Shown here piece by piece: positions 1 to 8,815 of a stretch of DNA of 64,000 nt. Below the pieces are notes generated by a model, which was not told the DNA's origin, ran no database searches, and saw only the letters and a program-made list of their open reading frames with translations. This DNA is from Pseudomonas sp. Teo4. GTDB lineage: Bacteria; Pseudomonadota; Gammaproteobacteria; Pseudomonadales; Pseudomonadaceae. Location of the stretch: the NCBI RefSeq assembly GCF_034387475.1, contig NZ_JAXCIL010000001.1, positions 3,100,001 to 3,164,000 on the forward strand, in the 5' to 3' direction. How positions within the stretch are numbered: position 1 is the first letter of the stretch; each line of letters starts with the position of its first letter. The position numbers were made by a program, and so were the translations under genes.

Positions 1-354
1 GTGGGCCTGGGTACCGACGTGGGCGCCGGCACCAGTTTCTCGCTGCTCAACACTCTCAACGAAGCCTACAAGGTGATGCAACTGCAGGGCGCCCGCCTGC
101 ACCCTTACAAGTCGCTGTACCTGGCCACCCTTGGCGGCGCCCGCGCACTGCGCCTGGACGACCGCATCGGCAGCCTGCGCCCAGGCAATGATGCCGACTT
201 CGTGGTGCTCGACTACAAGGCCACGCCGCTGCTGGACTACCGCATTCAGCAGTCCAACAGCATCGAGGAAACCCTGTTCGTGCTTACCACTCTGGGTGAC
301 GACCGCACCGTGCGCGAAACCTATGCCGCCGGGCGCTGCGTACACCAACGCTAA
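1..354 (+). CDS. guaD: Guanine deaminase, C-terminal part (truncated by window start)
   Basis: Guanine deaminase is a zinc amidohydrolase that converts guanine to xanthine and ammonia in the cytosol. Only the last 117 residues are in the window; the GTG at base 1 is an internal valine. The visible part starts with the GLGTDVGAG motif, whose Asp (sixth visible residue) is the conserved metal-site aspartate of this family, and continues into the C-terminal beta-sandwich typical of amidohydrolases (GNDADFVVLDY). It ends with TAA. Feeding xanthine into purine degradation, it fits the urate and ureide genes that follow at 7-16 kb. Family assignment is firm; the catalytic N-terminus cannot be seen. 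Confidence 0.93.
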   Translation: MGLGTDVGAGTSFSLLNTLNEAYKVMQLQGARLHPYKSLYLATLGGARALRLDDRIGSLRPGNDADFVVLDYKATPLLDYRIQQSNSIEETLFVLTTLGDDRTVRETYAAGRCVHQR

Positions 355-360
355 GACGCG

Positions 361-996
361 CTAGAAATCGGCCAGGCGCATAACCGCGACCTGGCCGTTG
401 TGGCGCCCAGCCCCCAACCGCAAGGTCACCACCAGCCGCACCAGCCGGCTCTGCTCGATAGCCTGCTGCAGCGACTGTGCAGCTTGCTCCCCCAACTGCG
501 CCTGCCACCGCGTGAGCCACACCTGCGACAAAACGGCCGTGCCCTGCTCGAACGCCACTTCGACCACAGCGTCCTCCCTCACACTTAGGTGCGCAATGTA
601 CACCCTGCCCGTCGAGGGCTGGTTGTACTGGATGATGCTACCGACACGGTGCTGGCGCACCAGGCCGTAGCGCCTGAGGATATCGTCCACCACGGTGGTG
701 GCATGCTGACGCATGCGCCGACCACTCACCGCGCCCAGCAGATCCTGCACGCCTTGCTCCACCGCTCGCAGATAGTAAATCCATGGGCTGGCAGTCGGCA
801 CATTAACTGCCAGAGGCAGGCTCCAGCTTCGCCCGCTGTCCAGGCCCAACGGGCGCTGTGGCGTGAGCAGCAGCAACGGGTCCGCCAGATCGCCGGCCGC
901 CCGCGTATCACCCAACCAGTTACCCAGTACTCGCTCCAGATGCAGCAGACGAGCATGCTCAGTCCCCTGGAAACCTTCGAACACCGAGCGGGCCAC
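361..996 (-). CDS. Unknown 211-residue protein coupled to the large toxin-like gene
   Basis: I do not recognise a family. It starts with GTG only three bases after the TAA of the 1465-residue toxin-like gene, so it is almost certainly co-transcribed and probably translationally coupled. The product has no signal peptide and no clear membrane segment. The middle holds a predicted helical stretch and a beta-rich part around VGSIIQYNQPSTGRVYIAHLS; the C-terminal half is Gln/Leu-rich and helical. The tight arrangement suggests a chaperone, immunity factor or second subunit of the toxin, or a C-terminal piece that was once fused to it. That role is inference from position only. Confidence 0.6.
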   Translation of the reverse strand: MARSVFEGFQGTEHARLLHLERVLGNWLGDTRAAGDLADPLLLLTPQRPLGLDSGRSWSLPLAVNVPTASPWIYYLRAVEQGVQDLLGAVSGRRMRQHATTVVDDILRRYGLVRQHRVGSIIQYNQPSTGRVYIAHLSVREDAVVEVAFEQGTAVLSQVWLTRWQAQLGEQAAQSLQQAIEQSRLVRLVVTLRLGAGRHNGQVAVMRLADF

Positions 997-999
997 GTT

Positions 1000-3900
1000 T
1001 TACGCACTTTGCTGCGTCAAACCAGGCCTGGCCCGTGTTACCTGGCGGTCCAGATTCAACATGAACAACGCACGTCGCACCGACCAGCCTTGTTGGCTAC
1101 GCACGACCAGCCAAGGCTGTTCGCCATAGCTTTGCCGAATACAACGTTCCAGGTCATCGAAACTCAAGGGAGCCGCTAACCGCTGAGAACGGGTGAGCAG
1201 AATGTTGCTGGTGCCTTCGACGGGGAAGATCGGCACCCAGCGCCGTTCGATGCTCACGCCATGGGCCAGCGTATCGCCTGCCCTGCCGTACAACCCCGAA
1301 TGAGGCACCAACTCCTGATCCGTCGCCAGCAGGTCACGGGCACTCTGCCGCCAGCTGCGCCCCGGCGGCACAACCTGATCATTGCCAAGGCTCAGGCGTA
1401 TGCGTTGCCACACCAGCTCAGTGGTATTCGGACCATCCAGGTGCAGCCCTCCCACTATCGGGTGCAGCAAGCCTTGTTGACGCGCTGAGCGCATCGCTGA
1501 AGCCGCGCGGAGATTGACCCGCGACAGCAGTTCGTCAAGCCAGACGTCACCAAGCTGCACCATGCCATTGCGGCCCATCAGGGACATTTGCCCCATGTGC
1601 TGGTGCTGCAACAGCACATATACATGACGCTGCCCTGGGCGCAGGAAAATCGCGACGTACCGGCCATGGTGCGCGCCCTGCTCGATGACCAGATAGCCCC
1701 GAGCAGTGAGCAAGCGGGTCATGCTTTCCTGGAACGGCTGCATGGCTTCAAGGCCGATGGCATTGCGCAGCGCGAAGGCCTCGGTATCGGCAAGGGACCA
1801 CCGCCATTCGTTGTAATGGCCTATGTTGATTTGCTGGTCCATATTGAATGCCAATGCGCGAACGACCCGCTCATTGACCACCTGCAACGGCTCGGACCCA
1901 ACGTCATCGATCCAGCGCTCCAGCTCCTGAAGGCTTATCGAACTCCAGCCACTGCGGCGCAAGGCATTTTGGTACAGTGCCTCGCCCATTGCTGACCGTG
2001 CATGAGGGTTCATCTGGGGATAACGCCTCGCCAGACGGGCACTGAAGGTTTCGGTGAAGCCACCCAGTACCTGAGGTGCAGTAACAGTATCGGCACCCAG
2101 CTCCACACGTACGGGACCACGCCCCTGTTCGATCAGAGCATCCAGATCGCGCAGCCGCGCCGGAGGCGTTCCCGGTTGCGCGATGAAGCGCACTCGGCTC
2201 GATGCCGAGCCATTGAGGATCGGATAGTAATTGCCTTCGATCCGCACACCCGGCACGGGTATGGCAGAAGCGTTGCCGATTCGTACCCGCACTTCTCCTC
2301 CGTAACTGCCTGAGCTGTTGACGATATCGTCGGTACCGATATTCCAACGCAGCCGCTGCCACGGCTGGGCAGCTACAGCACCCGTGCCCGAAGCGCCACC
2401 CGAGCCACCCGCCCCAGTGCGATAGGCTCGTGACCAGTCAGGTGGTGCACCATCGGCCAAGTAGGAAATAGCGAACTCGGCCTCCTGCTGGCTGCCTCGA
2501 AAGTCATACTCGGCAAGTACTCGTCGACCTCGGGCTAACGCCCTCTCTCTACTCACACCCGCAAAACCTGGATGACGGCTGCTCGGCCCCCAGTGTTTGA
2601 ACAAGGCTTCGGCTTCACTCAGCTTGCCGCCCCCTCCCCGCAATCCGACCTGGGCATGCAGCACCCAGCGCCCGCCATCCAGCCGCACCGGCGCCTCGTA
2701 ACGACGAGTAGCGGTCGCCTTCAAGCGCAAGGTACTCTCGCCCGCTCGACGATAAACGGCATACACACGCCCGTCTTGGCGGATGTATTGCTGTCCATCG
2801 AGCGTCCAGATGCCTTCGTTCTGCCCTTCAAGCCGGCTCGCGCCACGTAGCTTCAGGTGTGCCTCGTAACCGGCCAGCGGGCGACTGACGTGCAACTGAC
2901 GGATACGCAGGCGCGCCGCGCGGCGCAGACTCCACAGCCCCCCTGCGACAGGTACGGCTGTCAGCAGAATGTCGATCACCCCGCCGGCCACACCGATGGC
3001 TCCCCAACCCAAGGCCTCGGCATCCTTGGCTCGCCATGCCTGGCCGATCGCCTGCGCACTGTGTTCGATATCCTGCAAGGCGATGGCCACATTGATACCA
3101 GGCACCAGCGCCAACCCGGCCCTGAGGTAACCCACATGACGCTCATGCGCGCTTCGGTCGCCATCGATGCGGATGCCCACCTGGCTACGCCCCTGCTGCC
3201 GGGCCTGGTCGATCAACCGGGCGCAGCGCTCTTTGAGTTGCAGGCTTACCAGGTGGTCAATCGCTTCAGGCGCTCGGAGGTAGCCTGCATAACCCTTGGT
3301 CGCAGCCTGGCGGAAGTAGCTCAACAACCTGGCCGGCTCGTTGGAGCAACGTCGTGCAATGTATTCGGCCATATCGGTACGCGTACGAATGGCCAGGCGC
3401 AGGTAGTCAAGCGCTTGCTCAAGGCTTTCGCGTTCGATCAAGGTATTGCCCTTCGGCGCACCGGGAAGGTACAACACCGTCAGCCCGGTAGCGATGTCAA
3501 CCAGGGCACCGGCCCCCTTGGCCTCCTTTCCCTGCTCTTGCCCGCTGTGGATCGTCAACCAGTGCAACCGCATGCCAGCCCGCACCAGTTCGTCGTGGCT
3601 CAGCGCATCCGCAGCCTCCATCACCATGCGTGACGCTTGTACGCTCAGGTCACGCCGCCAGCGCGTTGACGAAGCCAACAGTTTCAGCTCAAGCACATAG
3701 GGGCGGCGCAGGCGCTGAACATCCTTGGACTGTTCGGGTGCAAACGCAGCGAACACCGCCTGTTCGAAGTGCTTGAGCGGGTCGAGCTTGACCAAGGTGC
3801 GGGAAAGATAGCTGGCGGAGATACCCGCGACTTTCCACTGGGCCATCTCCAGGCGTTGTTTCTCGGAATCATCGCTGGCGTCGAAACCCTCGCATGCCAG

Positions 3901-5397
3901 CTGTGCGACAGTTACGTCCTCCCATTCGTCGCTCGCCACCCAGGAAAAGGCAGGCCCTGGCGACTCCAGAGGCTCCGCCGAAAAGCCAAAATCGCCACCC
4001 GGCGATGGTTCCAGCCCCGTGCCAGGTGCCAACCAGTAGTGGTTGACACTCACAGGCCGGTGCAGCAGTACCGTGTCAGAGCCCAGTTCGATGCCAAGGT
4101 CGCTTTTCACCTGGGCGCACAAGCGTTCGCCAGCGAAAGTCGCAAATGGCTGTACTTGTTCTTCCAGCCAGCCCTCCAGATCGATGGCCGATTGCTGATA
4201 GCCGCTCAATTGAGCGGCGTAAGCGTGTCGCTCGGCATCGCTACGATTCAACAGCCAGTCCGGCATGTGCTGAGCCAGCGTGTCGGCCGCCCAAAGGCGC
4301 TCGACCACCATCACGGCGGACTGCCGACAGGTGTCGGCCGGAATGGACAGCGCCGCACGAGCCAGGTCCTGACGGCGCTCGGCATCCTGCTCGGCCGACA
4401 ACGGCTCAGGCTCAGCGTGAGTTTCCTGCTCTGCCATCAGCTGACCGTTCCAGTGATCCAGCAGAGACTTCACCATGCCCGTCAAACCGTCCGACGCCGG
4501 AGCCAGCTGAACCTTGGCATCGACGTCCGCCAATTGGCCGAAGGCAGGCAAGTGCGCCACAGACAACGTAAGCTCCAAGCGCTCACAGAGCATTGCTTGG
4601 TCATGCAGACAAACCAAGCCGCCTCCGTCTCCGTGCACCCATGCTGCCATGGGGGTGTGTTGCAGCCCGGCTCGCCAGGCGCTCGACTGCACCACAACCC
4701 ACACACCAGGCAATACCTGCTCTCCTGCTCTGGCTTCAAGCCATTGCACAGATTGGTCGGCTGCGGGGGCGAACAATTGGGTGTGGTCCTGTTGTGACAG
4801 TTGCCCCTCCAGAACCTGCAAGCTGGCCTCAGCACTCATCGCTTCGCCGATGGCAGTTTCAAGCTGGCCAAGTACGCCTTCCCATGGCCCCGGCTGGGCG
4901 GCCAGAGCTTCTTGAATGCTCTGCTGCGCTGCCTGGCGGCGGGTTCGCAGCGCCAGCCAGGGCGCCAAAACCTGCTCAGTGGGTGCTGCATCACCAAAGC
5001 TCTTCAGCAATCGTTGAAGGTGTTGCTCCCGGCGGACTTCGCGCAGGCGCTCGGGGTAGCTATCGGGCAAGCTCCCCAACAGCAGCAGGTCTTGATAGAC
5101 CCGCGCCTGGACTTCAAGAGCAGTATCCAACGCGCTGCGCCATAGAGAGTCGGCCGATTCGATGTGCTCTGCATGCTCAGCCAACCCAGGAGGCAGAAGC
5201 TGCTGCCACTGCGCATCCTCGGCCAACTTTGCCCGTAACGCATTGGAGGCCTGGTTCAGCCAGTCGACAGGGGCATCCGCATCGGCAAGGCCCGCACTCA
5301 AACAGCGCCTGGCACACGCCAGGTCCTCATCGTCGATGCTCGAGACTTCTGTGGGCTCTGGGGTAATTGCGTCAAACAACTCGTCCGGTAACGTCAT
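1000..5397 (-). CDS. Large dermonecrotic-toxin-like protein (DUF6543-type)
   Basis: A 1465-residue protein resembling the large proteins annotated in Pseudomonas as dermonecrotic toxin domain (DUF6543). It has a long helical N-terminus without a signal peptide, and a block at about residue 630 with the pattern ATGLTVLYLPGAPKGNTL. A lone strongly hydrophobic segment lies at about 798-822, flanked by charged helices, as in toxins that insert in membranes. A Gly/Ser-rich linker at roughly 990-1010 is followed by a C-terminal third of mixed alpha/beta character. ATG start with AGGAG eight bases upstream. It lies between guaD and aqpZ and breaks up housekeeping genes, which suggests acquisition. 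No catalytic motif was recognised, so target and activity are unknown. Confidence 0.72.
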   Translation of the reverse strand: MTLPDELFDAITPEPTEVSSIDDEDLACARRCLSAGLADADAPVDWLNQASNALRAKLAEDAQWQQLLPPGLAEHAEHIESADSLWRSALDTALEVQARVYQDLLLLGSLPDSYPERLREVRREQHLQRLLKSFGDAAPTEQVLAPWLALRTRRQAAQQSIQEALAAQPGPWEGVLGQLETAIGEAMSAEASLQVLEGQLSQQDHTQLFAPAADQSVQWLEARAGEQVLPGVWVVVQSSAWRAGLQHTPMAAWVHGDGGGLVCLHDQAMLCERLELTLSVAHLPAFGQLADVDAKVQLAPASDGLTGMVKSLLDHWNGQLMAEQETHAEPEPLSAEQDAERRQDLARAALSIPADTCRQSAVMVVERLWAADTLAQHMPDWLLNRSDAERHAYAAQLSGYQQSAIDLEGWLEEQVQPFATFAGERLCAQVKSDLGIELGSDTVLLHRPVSVNHYWLAPGTGLEPSPGGDFGFSAEPLESPGPAFSWVASDEWEDVTVAQLACEGFDASDDSEKQRLEMAQWKVAGISASYLSRTLVKLDPLKHFEQAVFAAFAPEQSKDVQRLRRPYVLELKLLASSTRWRRDLSVQASRMVMEAADALSHDELVRAGMRLHWLTIHSGQEQGKEAKGAGALVDIATGLTVLYLPGAPKGNTLIERESLEQALDYLRLAIRTRTDMAEYIARRCSNEPARLLSYFRQAATKGYAGYLRAPEAIDHLVSLQLKERCARLIDQARQQGRSQVGIRIDGDRSAHERHVGYLRAGLALVPGINVAIALQDIEHSAQAIGQAWRAKDAEALGWGAIGVAGGVIDILLTAVPVAGGLWSLRRAARLRIRQLHVSRPLAGYEAHLKLRGASRLEGQNEGIWTLDGQQYIRQDGRVYAVYRRAGESTLRLKATATRRYEAPVRLDGGRWVLHAQVGLRGGGGKLSEAEALFKHWGPSSRHPGFAGVSRERALARGRRVLAEYDFRGSQQEAEFAISYLADGAPPDWSRAYRTGAGGSGGASGTGAVAAQPWQRLRWNIGTDDIVNSSGSYGGEVRVRIGNASAIPVPGVRIEGNYYPILNGSASSRVRFIAQPGTPPARLRDLDALIEQGRGPVRVELGADTVTAPQVLGGFTETFSARLARRYPQMNPHARSAMGEALYQNALRRSGWSSISLQELERWIDDVGSEPLQVVNERVVRALAFNMDQQINIGHYNEWRWSLADTEAFALRNAIGLEAMQPFQESMTRLLTARGYLVIEQGAHHGRYVAIFLRPGQRHVYVLLQHQHMGQMSLMGRNGMVQLGDVWLDELLSRVNLRAASAMRSARQQGLLHPIVGGLHLDGPNTTELVWQRIRLSLGNDQVVPPGRSWRQSARDLLATDQELVPHSGLYGRAGDTLAHGVSIERRWVPIFPVEGTSNILLTRSQRLAAPLSFDDLERCIRQSYGEQPWLVVRSQQGWSVRRALFMLNLDRQVTRARPGLTQQSA

Positions 5398-5400
5398 GAA

Positions 5401-5424
5401 GGTGGCTCCTGAAAAAGAGCCACC
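5401..5424 (-). promoter_or_regulatory. Hairpin holding the ribosome-binding site of the large toxin-like gene
   Basis: Perfect 8-bp inverted repeat GGTGGCTC / GAGCCACC with an 8-base loop, three bases upstream of the toxin ATG on the minus strand. Most of the AGGAG ribosome site lies in the 3' arm, so folding of the mRNA should hide it. There is no T run after the stem, so it is not a typical terminator for aqpZ. A translation-control role is inference. Confidence 0.45.
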
Positions 5425-5485
5425 AGTCTGCGGACGAGGTCAGCAAATAAAGCGGTACATCTTTGTTGGCTGGCACCTAGATGGC

Positions 5486-6184
5486 TTACGGCTCACGTGC
5501 CAGGCCGCGATACAGCGCACCGCCAATCGCAGCACCGATCAGCGGCGCCAGCCAGAACAGCCAAAGCTGCTGCAAGGCCCAACCGCCGACGAACAATGCC
5601 GGCCCGGTGCTGCGCGCCGGGTTGACCGAGGTGTTGGTCACGGGAATCGAGATCAGGTGGATCAGCGTCAGCGCCAGGCCGATGGCGATCGGTGCAAAGC
5701 CAGCGGGTGCACGGGCATCCGTGGCGCCCATGATGATCACCAGGAACATCGCCGTCATCACCACTTCACTGACGAACCCCGCTGCCAGCGAGTATCCACC
5801 CGGCGAGTGGTCGGCATAACCGTTCGAGGCCAACCCCGACGAAAGCTCGAAGCCGGCCTTGCCGCTGGCAATGAAGTAGATCACCGCCGCCGCGAGGATG
5901 GCGCCGATCACCTGGGCGATCACGTAGGGCAGCAGTTCCTTGGCCGGAAAACGCCCGCCCACCACCAAGCCGAATGAAACTGCAGGGTTCAGGTGGCAGC
6001 CAGAGATGTGACCGATGGCGAATGCCATGGTCAAGACGGTGAGACCGAACGCGAAAGCGACACCCAGAACGCCGATGCCGATGGGGGAACTGGCCGCCAG
6101 CACTGCGCTGCCGCAGCCACCCAACACCAACCAGAAGGTGCCGACCAGTTCGGCCCCCATACGTTTACCGAGGGACATGCTCAT
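5486..6184 (-). CDS. aqpZ: Aquaporin Z
   Basis: Water channel of the MIP family in the inner membrane. About 232 residues with six membrane helices and the two half-helix signatures: NPAVSFG (Asn at about 66) and NPARSTG (Asn at about 188), the latter providing the selectivity-filter Arg. The N-terminal [20 protein letters not shown] block is the AqpZ hallmark and separates it from glycerol facilitators. ATG at 6184 is chosen because GAGGAAAGG lies just upstream; an ATG at 6178 is the alternative. It is read in the same direction as the toxin-like gene 88 bp downstream and away from gclR. Confidence 0.93.
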   Translation of the reverse strand: MSMSLGKRMGAELVGTFWLVLGGCGSAVLAASSPIGIGVLGVAFAFGLTVLTMAFAIGHISGCHLNPAVSFGLVVGGRFPAKELLPYVIAQVIGAILAAAVIYFIASGKAGFELSSGLASNGYADHSPGGYSLAAGFVSEVVMTAMFLVIIMGATDARAPAGFAPIAIGLALTLIHLISIPVTNTSVNPARSTGPALFVGGWALQQLWLFWLAPLIGAAIGGALYRGLAREP

Positions 6185-6321
6185 GAATCCTTTCCTCAAG
6201 TAGTTGAACGCAATGAATGCGCAAGCCCAACTGCTTGATGAAGGTTTGCAGGAGTGAATCTAGCAGAGCTTTGGCCAATGGCCAGTCACGCGCGGGGCCG
6301 CTTCAAGGCCCCGGCAAACGA

Positions 6322-7077
6322 TCAACCCTTGGCCGAGACCTTGGGCTTCTTCAACAGATGCGAGAACACCGCGTGCAGATCATCCGAAGCGCTCTCCTCG
6401 TCGAGGTTGAGCTTGCTGTCGATATGGTCCATGTGGTGCATCATCAGGCTCACCGCCTGCTCCGCGTCACGGGCCTCGATGGCGTCGATCAGTTGCATGT
6501 GCTCGTCATAGGAGCAATGCGAGCGGTTGCCGCTTTCATACTGGGCGATGATCAACGAAGTCTGCGACACCAGGCTGCGCTGGAAGCTGACCAGCGGCGC
6601 GTTGCCTGCCGCCTCGGCCAACTTGAGGTGGAACTCGCCCGACAGGCGAATACCGGCACCCCGGTCACCGCGGGAGAAACTGTCGCGCTCTTCGCGCACC
6701 ATCTGGCGCAACTCGTTGAGCTGTTCGAGGGTGGCGTGTTGGACGGCCAGCTCGGTAATGGCGCGCTCGACCATGCGCCGCGAGAAGAACACCTGACGCG
6801 CCTCTTCCACCGTCGGGCTGGCAACTACCGCCCCACGATTGGGCCGCAACAGCACCACGCTTTCATGGGCCAGGCGCGACAGCGCGCGGCGAATGATGGT
6901 GCGGCTGACGCCGAAGATCTCGCCCAGCGCTTCCTCGCTCAACTTGGTGCCCGGAGCCAGACGCTGCTCGAGGATCGCCTCGAAAATGTGCGCGTAGACG
7001 ATGTCGTCCTGGGTACCGCTGCGGCCGGCCTTGCCAGCGCGTGCAGGTTTCTTCAGAGGTTGGAGCTGTTCGTTCAT
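6322..7077 (-). CDS. gclR: GntR/FCD-family repressor of glyoxylate and purine catabolism
   Basis: Transcription factor of 251 residues: winged helix at about 25-90 (FGVSRTIIRRALSRL recognition region) and an FCD effector domain at about 95-235 with metal-site-type His150, His193 and His214/215. In P. putida KT2440 the corresponding regulator, GclR, was reported to repress the glyoxylate carboligase operon and was linked to purine and allantoin metabolism. Context here agrees: purine genes adjoin it and TTGTAYACAA palindromes occur before itself, the purine genes and gcl. ATG at 7077 is preferred over the upstream extension, which would run through the proposed autoregulatory site at 7112. Confidence 0.88.
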   Translation of the reverse strand: MNEQLQPLKKPARAGKAGRSGTQDDIVYAHIFEAILEQRLAPGTKLSEEALGEIFGVSRTIIRRALSRLAHESVVLLRPNRGAVVASPTVEEARQVFFSRRMVERAITELAVQHATLEQLNELRQMVREERDSFSRGDRGAGIRLSGEFHLKLAEAAGNAPLVSFQRSLVSQTSLIIAQYESGNRSHCSYDEHMQLIDAIEARDAEQAVSLMMHHMDHIDSKLNLDEESASDDLHAVFSHLLKKPKVSAKG

Positions 7078-7111
7078 GGGCTCTCGAGGCACGAAGGAAA
7101 GTATGGCGCCA

Positions 7112-7121
7112 TTGTACACAG
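7112..7121. promoter_or_regulatory. Probable GclR operator before gclR
   Basis: TTGTACACAG, one base off the TTGTAYACAA consensus seen at eight other places in the window. It lies 35 bp upstream of the gclR ATG, where binding would give autorepression. Factor assignment is inference from shared sites and context. Confidence 0.5.
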
Positions 7122-7210
7122 GCTGAGCCGTTTCTGCAGGTGGCCTTTTAGCCATATAGCCATTGCACACCGGTTTTCGCACACAAAAGATAAAACATTA
7201 TTTGCATTCT

Positions 7211-7220
7211 TTGTACACAA
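7211..7220. promoter_or_regulatory. Probable GclR operator before the purine permease
   Basis: TTGTACACAA, full consensus match, in the 282-bp divergent region between gclR (start 7077) and the purine permease (start 7360), 140 bp before the latter. It could serve either promoter. Confidence 0.6.
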
Positions 7221-7359
7221 AAGCATAATCCAGCGAGCAACATCTTGACCCATGAGTCAACAAAATGGTCAGACGTCTGCCTTCCCTCTCGGAGCCGCCA
7301 AGTGCTTTGCGCAGGATAATGGCTCTACAACAACAAGAAAGACTTGAGGAGTACTCGCT

Positions 7360-8709
7360 GTGGAACGCCACAAATCCGAAGCCCCTACGCTGGATCTCGC
7401 CCCACCGCTCGAAACGGGCTGGCTGGAGCGGATTTTCAAACTCAAGCAACATGGCAGCACCGTCAGAACCGAACTGATCGCCGGGGTGACCACCTTCATC
7501 ACCATGGCCTACATCATCTTCGTCAACCCCAACATCATGGCCGACGCCGGCATCGACCATGGTGCCGCCTTCGTCGCCACCTGCATCGCCGCCGCCCTGG
7601 GCTGCCTGTTGATGGGCCTGTACGCCAACTGGCCGGTGGGCCTGGCACCGGGCATGGGCCTGAATGCCTTCTTTACCTACACCGTGGTCGGCACCATGGG
7701 CTACAACTGGGAAACCGCGCTCGGGGCGGTGTTCGTCTCGGGGGTGCTGTTCATGTTCCTGACCTTGTCGAAGGTTCGCGAGTGGCTGCTCAACAGCATC
7801 CCGGTGAGCCTGCGACATGCCATGGGTGCCGGCGTCGGACTGTTTCTCGGACTGATCGGCCTCAAGACCGCAGGCATCATCGTCGACAGCCCGGCCACGC
7901 TGATCAAGCTCGGCTCGCTGCATGAGCCTGGCCCGTTGCTGGCGGCCCTGTGCTTCCTGCTGATCGCAATCCTCAGCTACAAACGCGTGTTCGGTGCGAT
8001 TCTGATCAGCATCATCGGTGTCACCCTGGCCGGCTGGGGCCTGGGGCTGGTGAAGTTCGGCGGCGTGATGTCGATGCCACCGAGCCTGGCACCGACCTGG
8101 ATGGCCATGGATGTGGCGGGCGTGTTCAACGTCAGCATGATCAGCGTGGTGCTGGCGTTTCTGTTCGTGCACATGTTCGACACCGCCGGCACCTTGATGG
8201 GCGTGGCGCAGCGGGCCAACCTGGTGGCGCCTGACGGACGCATCGAAAACCTGTCGCGCGCGCTCAAGGCAGACAGTGCCTCCAGCGTGTTCGGTGCCGT
8301 GGTCGGCGTGCCGCCAGTGACCAGCTATGTGGAAAGTGCTGCAGGCGTCGCGGCGGGTGGCCGTACCGGCCTGACGGCGGTGGTGGTCGGCATCCTGTTC
8401 GTCGCTGCAATGTTCTTTGCACCGCTGGCCGGCATGATTCCGGCCTATGCCACTGCTGGCGCGCTTATCTATGTGGCGATGCTGATGATGGGCAGCATGG
8501 CGCACATTCATTGGGACGAAGCCACCGACAGCATTCCGGCGATCGTCACGGTGATCATGATGCCGCTGACCTTCTCCGTCGCCGATGGTATTGCCCTGGG
8601 CTTTATCAGCTATGTGGCGTTGAAGGCGGGTACTGGCAAGTACAAGGAGATCTCGGCCAGCCTGTGGGTGCTGTGTGCGATTTTCATCGCGAAGTTTGTG
8701 TTCCTATAA
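7360..8709 (+). CDS. Adenine/guanine/hypoxanthine permease (AzgA-like, NCS2)
   Basis: Inner-membrane purine base importer of 449 residues, related to the AzgA/AdeQ/GhxP branch of NCS2. Diagnostic blocks are TELIAGVTTFITMAYIIFVN near residue 38, the GLAPGMGLNAFF loop near 90, and FVHMFDTAGTLMGVA in the middle. About 12-14 hydrophobic segments. GTG start with AGGAG eight bases upstream. Exact substrate (adenine, guanine or hypoxanthine) cannot be read from sequence, but gclR upstream and guaD nearby favour guanine/hypoxanthine. A 12-bp hairpin follows the stop codon. Confidence 0.9.
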   Translation: MERHKSEAPTLDLAPPLETGWLERIFKLKQHGSTVRTELIAGVTTFITMAYIIFVNPNIMADAGIDHGAAFVATCIAAALGCLLMGLYANWPVGLAPGMGLNAFFTYTVVGTMGYNWETALGAVFVSGVLFMFLTLSKVREWLLNSIPVSLRHAMGAGVGLFLGLIGLKTAGIIVDSPATLIKLGSLHEPGPLLAALCFLLIAILSYKRVFGAILISIIGVTLAGWGLGLVKFGGVMSMPPSLAPTWMAMDVAGVFNVSMISVVLAFLFVHMFDTAGTLMGVAQRANLVAPDGRIENLSRALKADSASSVFGAVVGVPPVTSYVESAAGVAAGGRTGLTAVVVGILFVAAMFFAPLAGMIPAYATAGALIYVAMLMMGSMAHIHWDEATDSIPAIVTVIMMPLTFSVADGIALGFISYVALKAGTGKYKEISASLWVLCAIFIAKFVFL

Positions 8710-8730
8710 AGCCTAAGCAACCACTGCGGA

Positions 8731-8762
8731 CATGTGACCTGATAATTTTGTCAGGTCACATG
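8731..8762 (+). terminator. Strong hairpin after the purine permease
   Basis: Perfect 12-bp inverted repeat (CATGTGACCTGA / TCAGGTCACATG) with an 8-base loop, 22 bases after the permease stop. It lacks a downstream T run, so it may be an inefficient terminator or an mRNA-stabilising stem between the permease and the RHS gene. Confidence 0.45.
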
Positions 8763-8815
8763 AGGGCGCCGAACCATTATCCTCCCGATACCAGAGAGAT
8801 CACTCGTGTCGTCCC

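Noticed and set aside
996..1002. Possible frameshift splitting one giant toxin into two genes
   Set aside because: The large gene ends in a natural-looking C-terminus, and a GTG three bases later begins a coherent protein. A frameshift cannot be excluded without relatives, but two coupled genes is the simpler reading.
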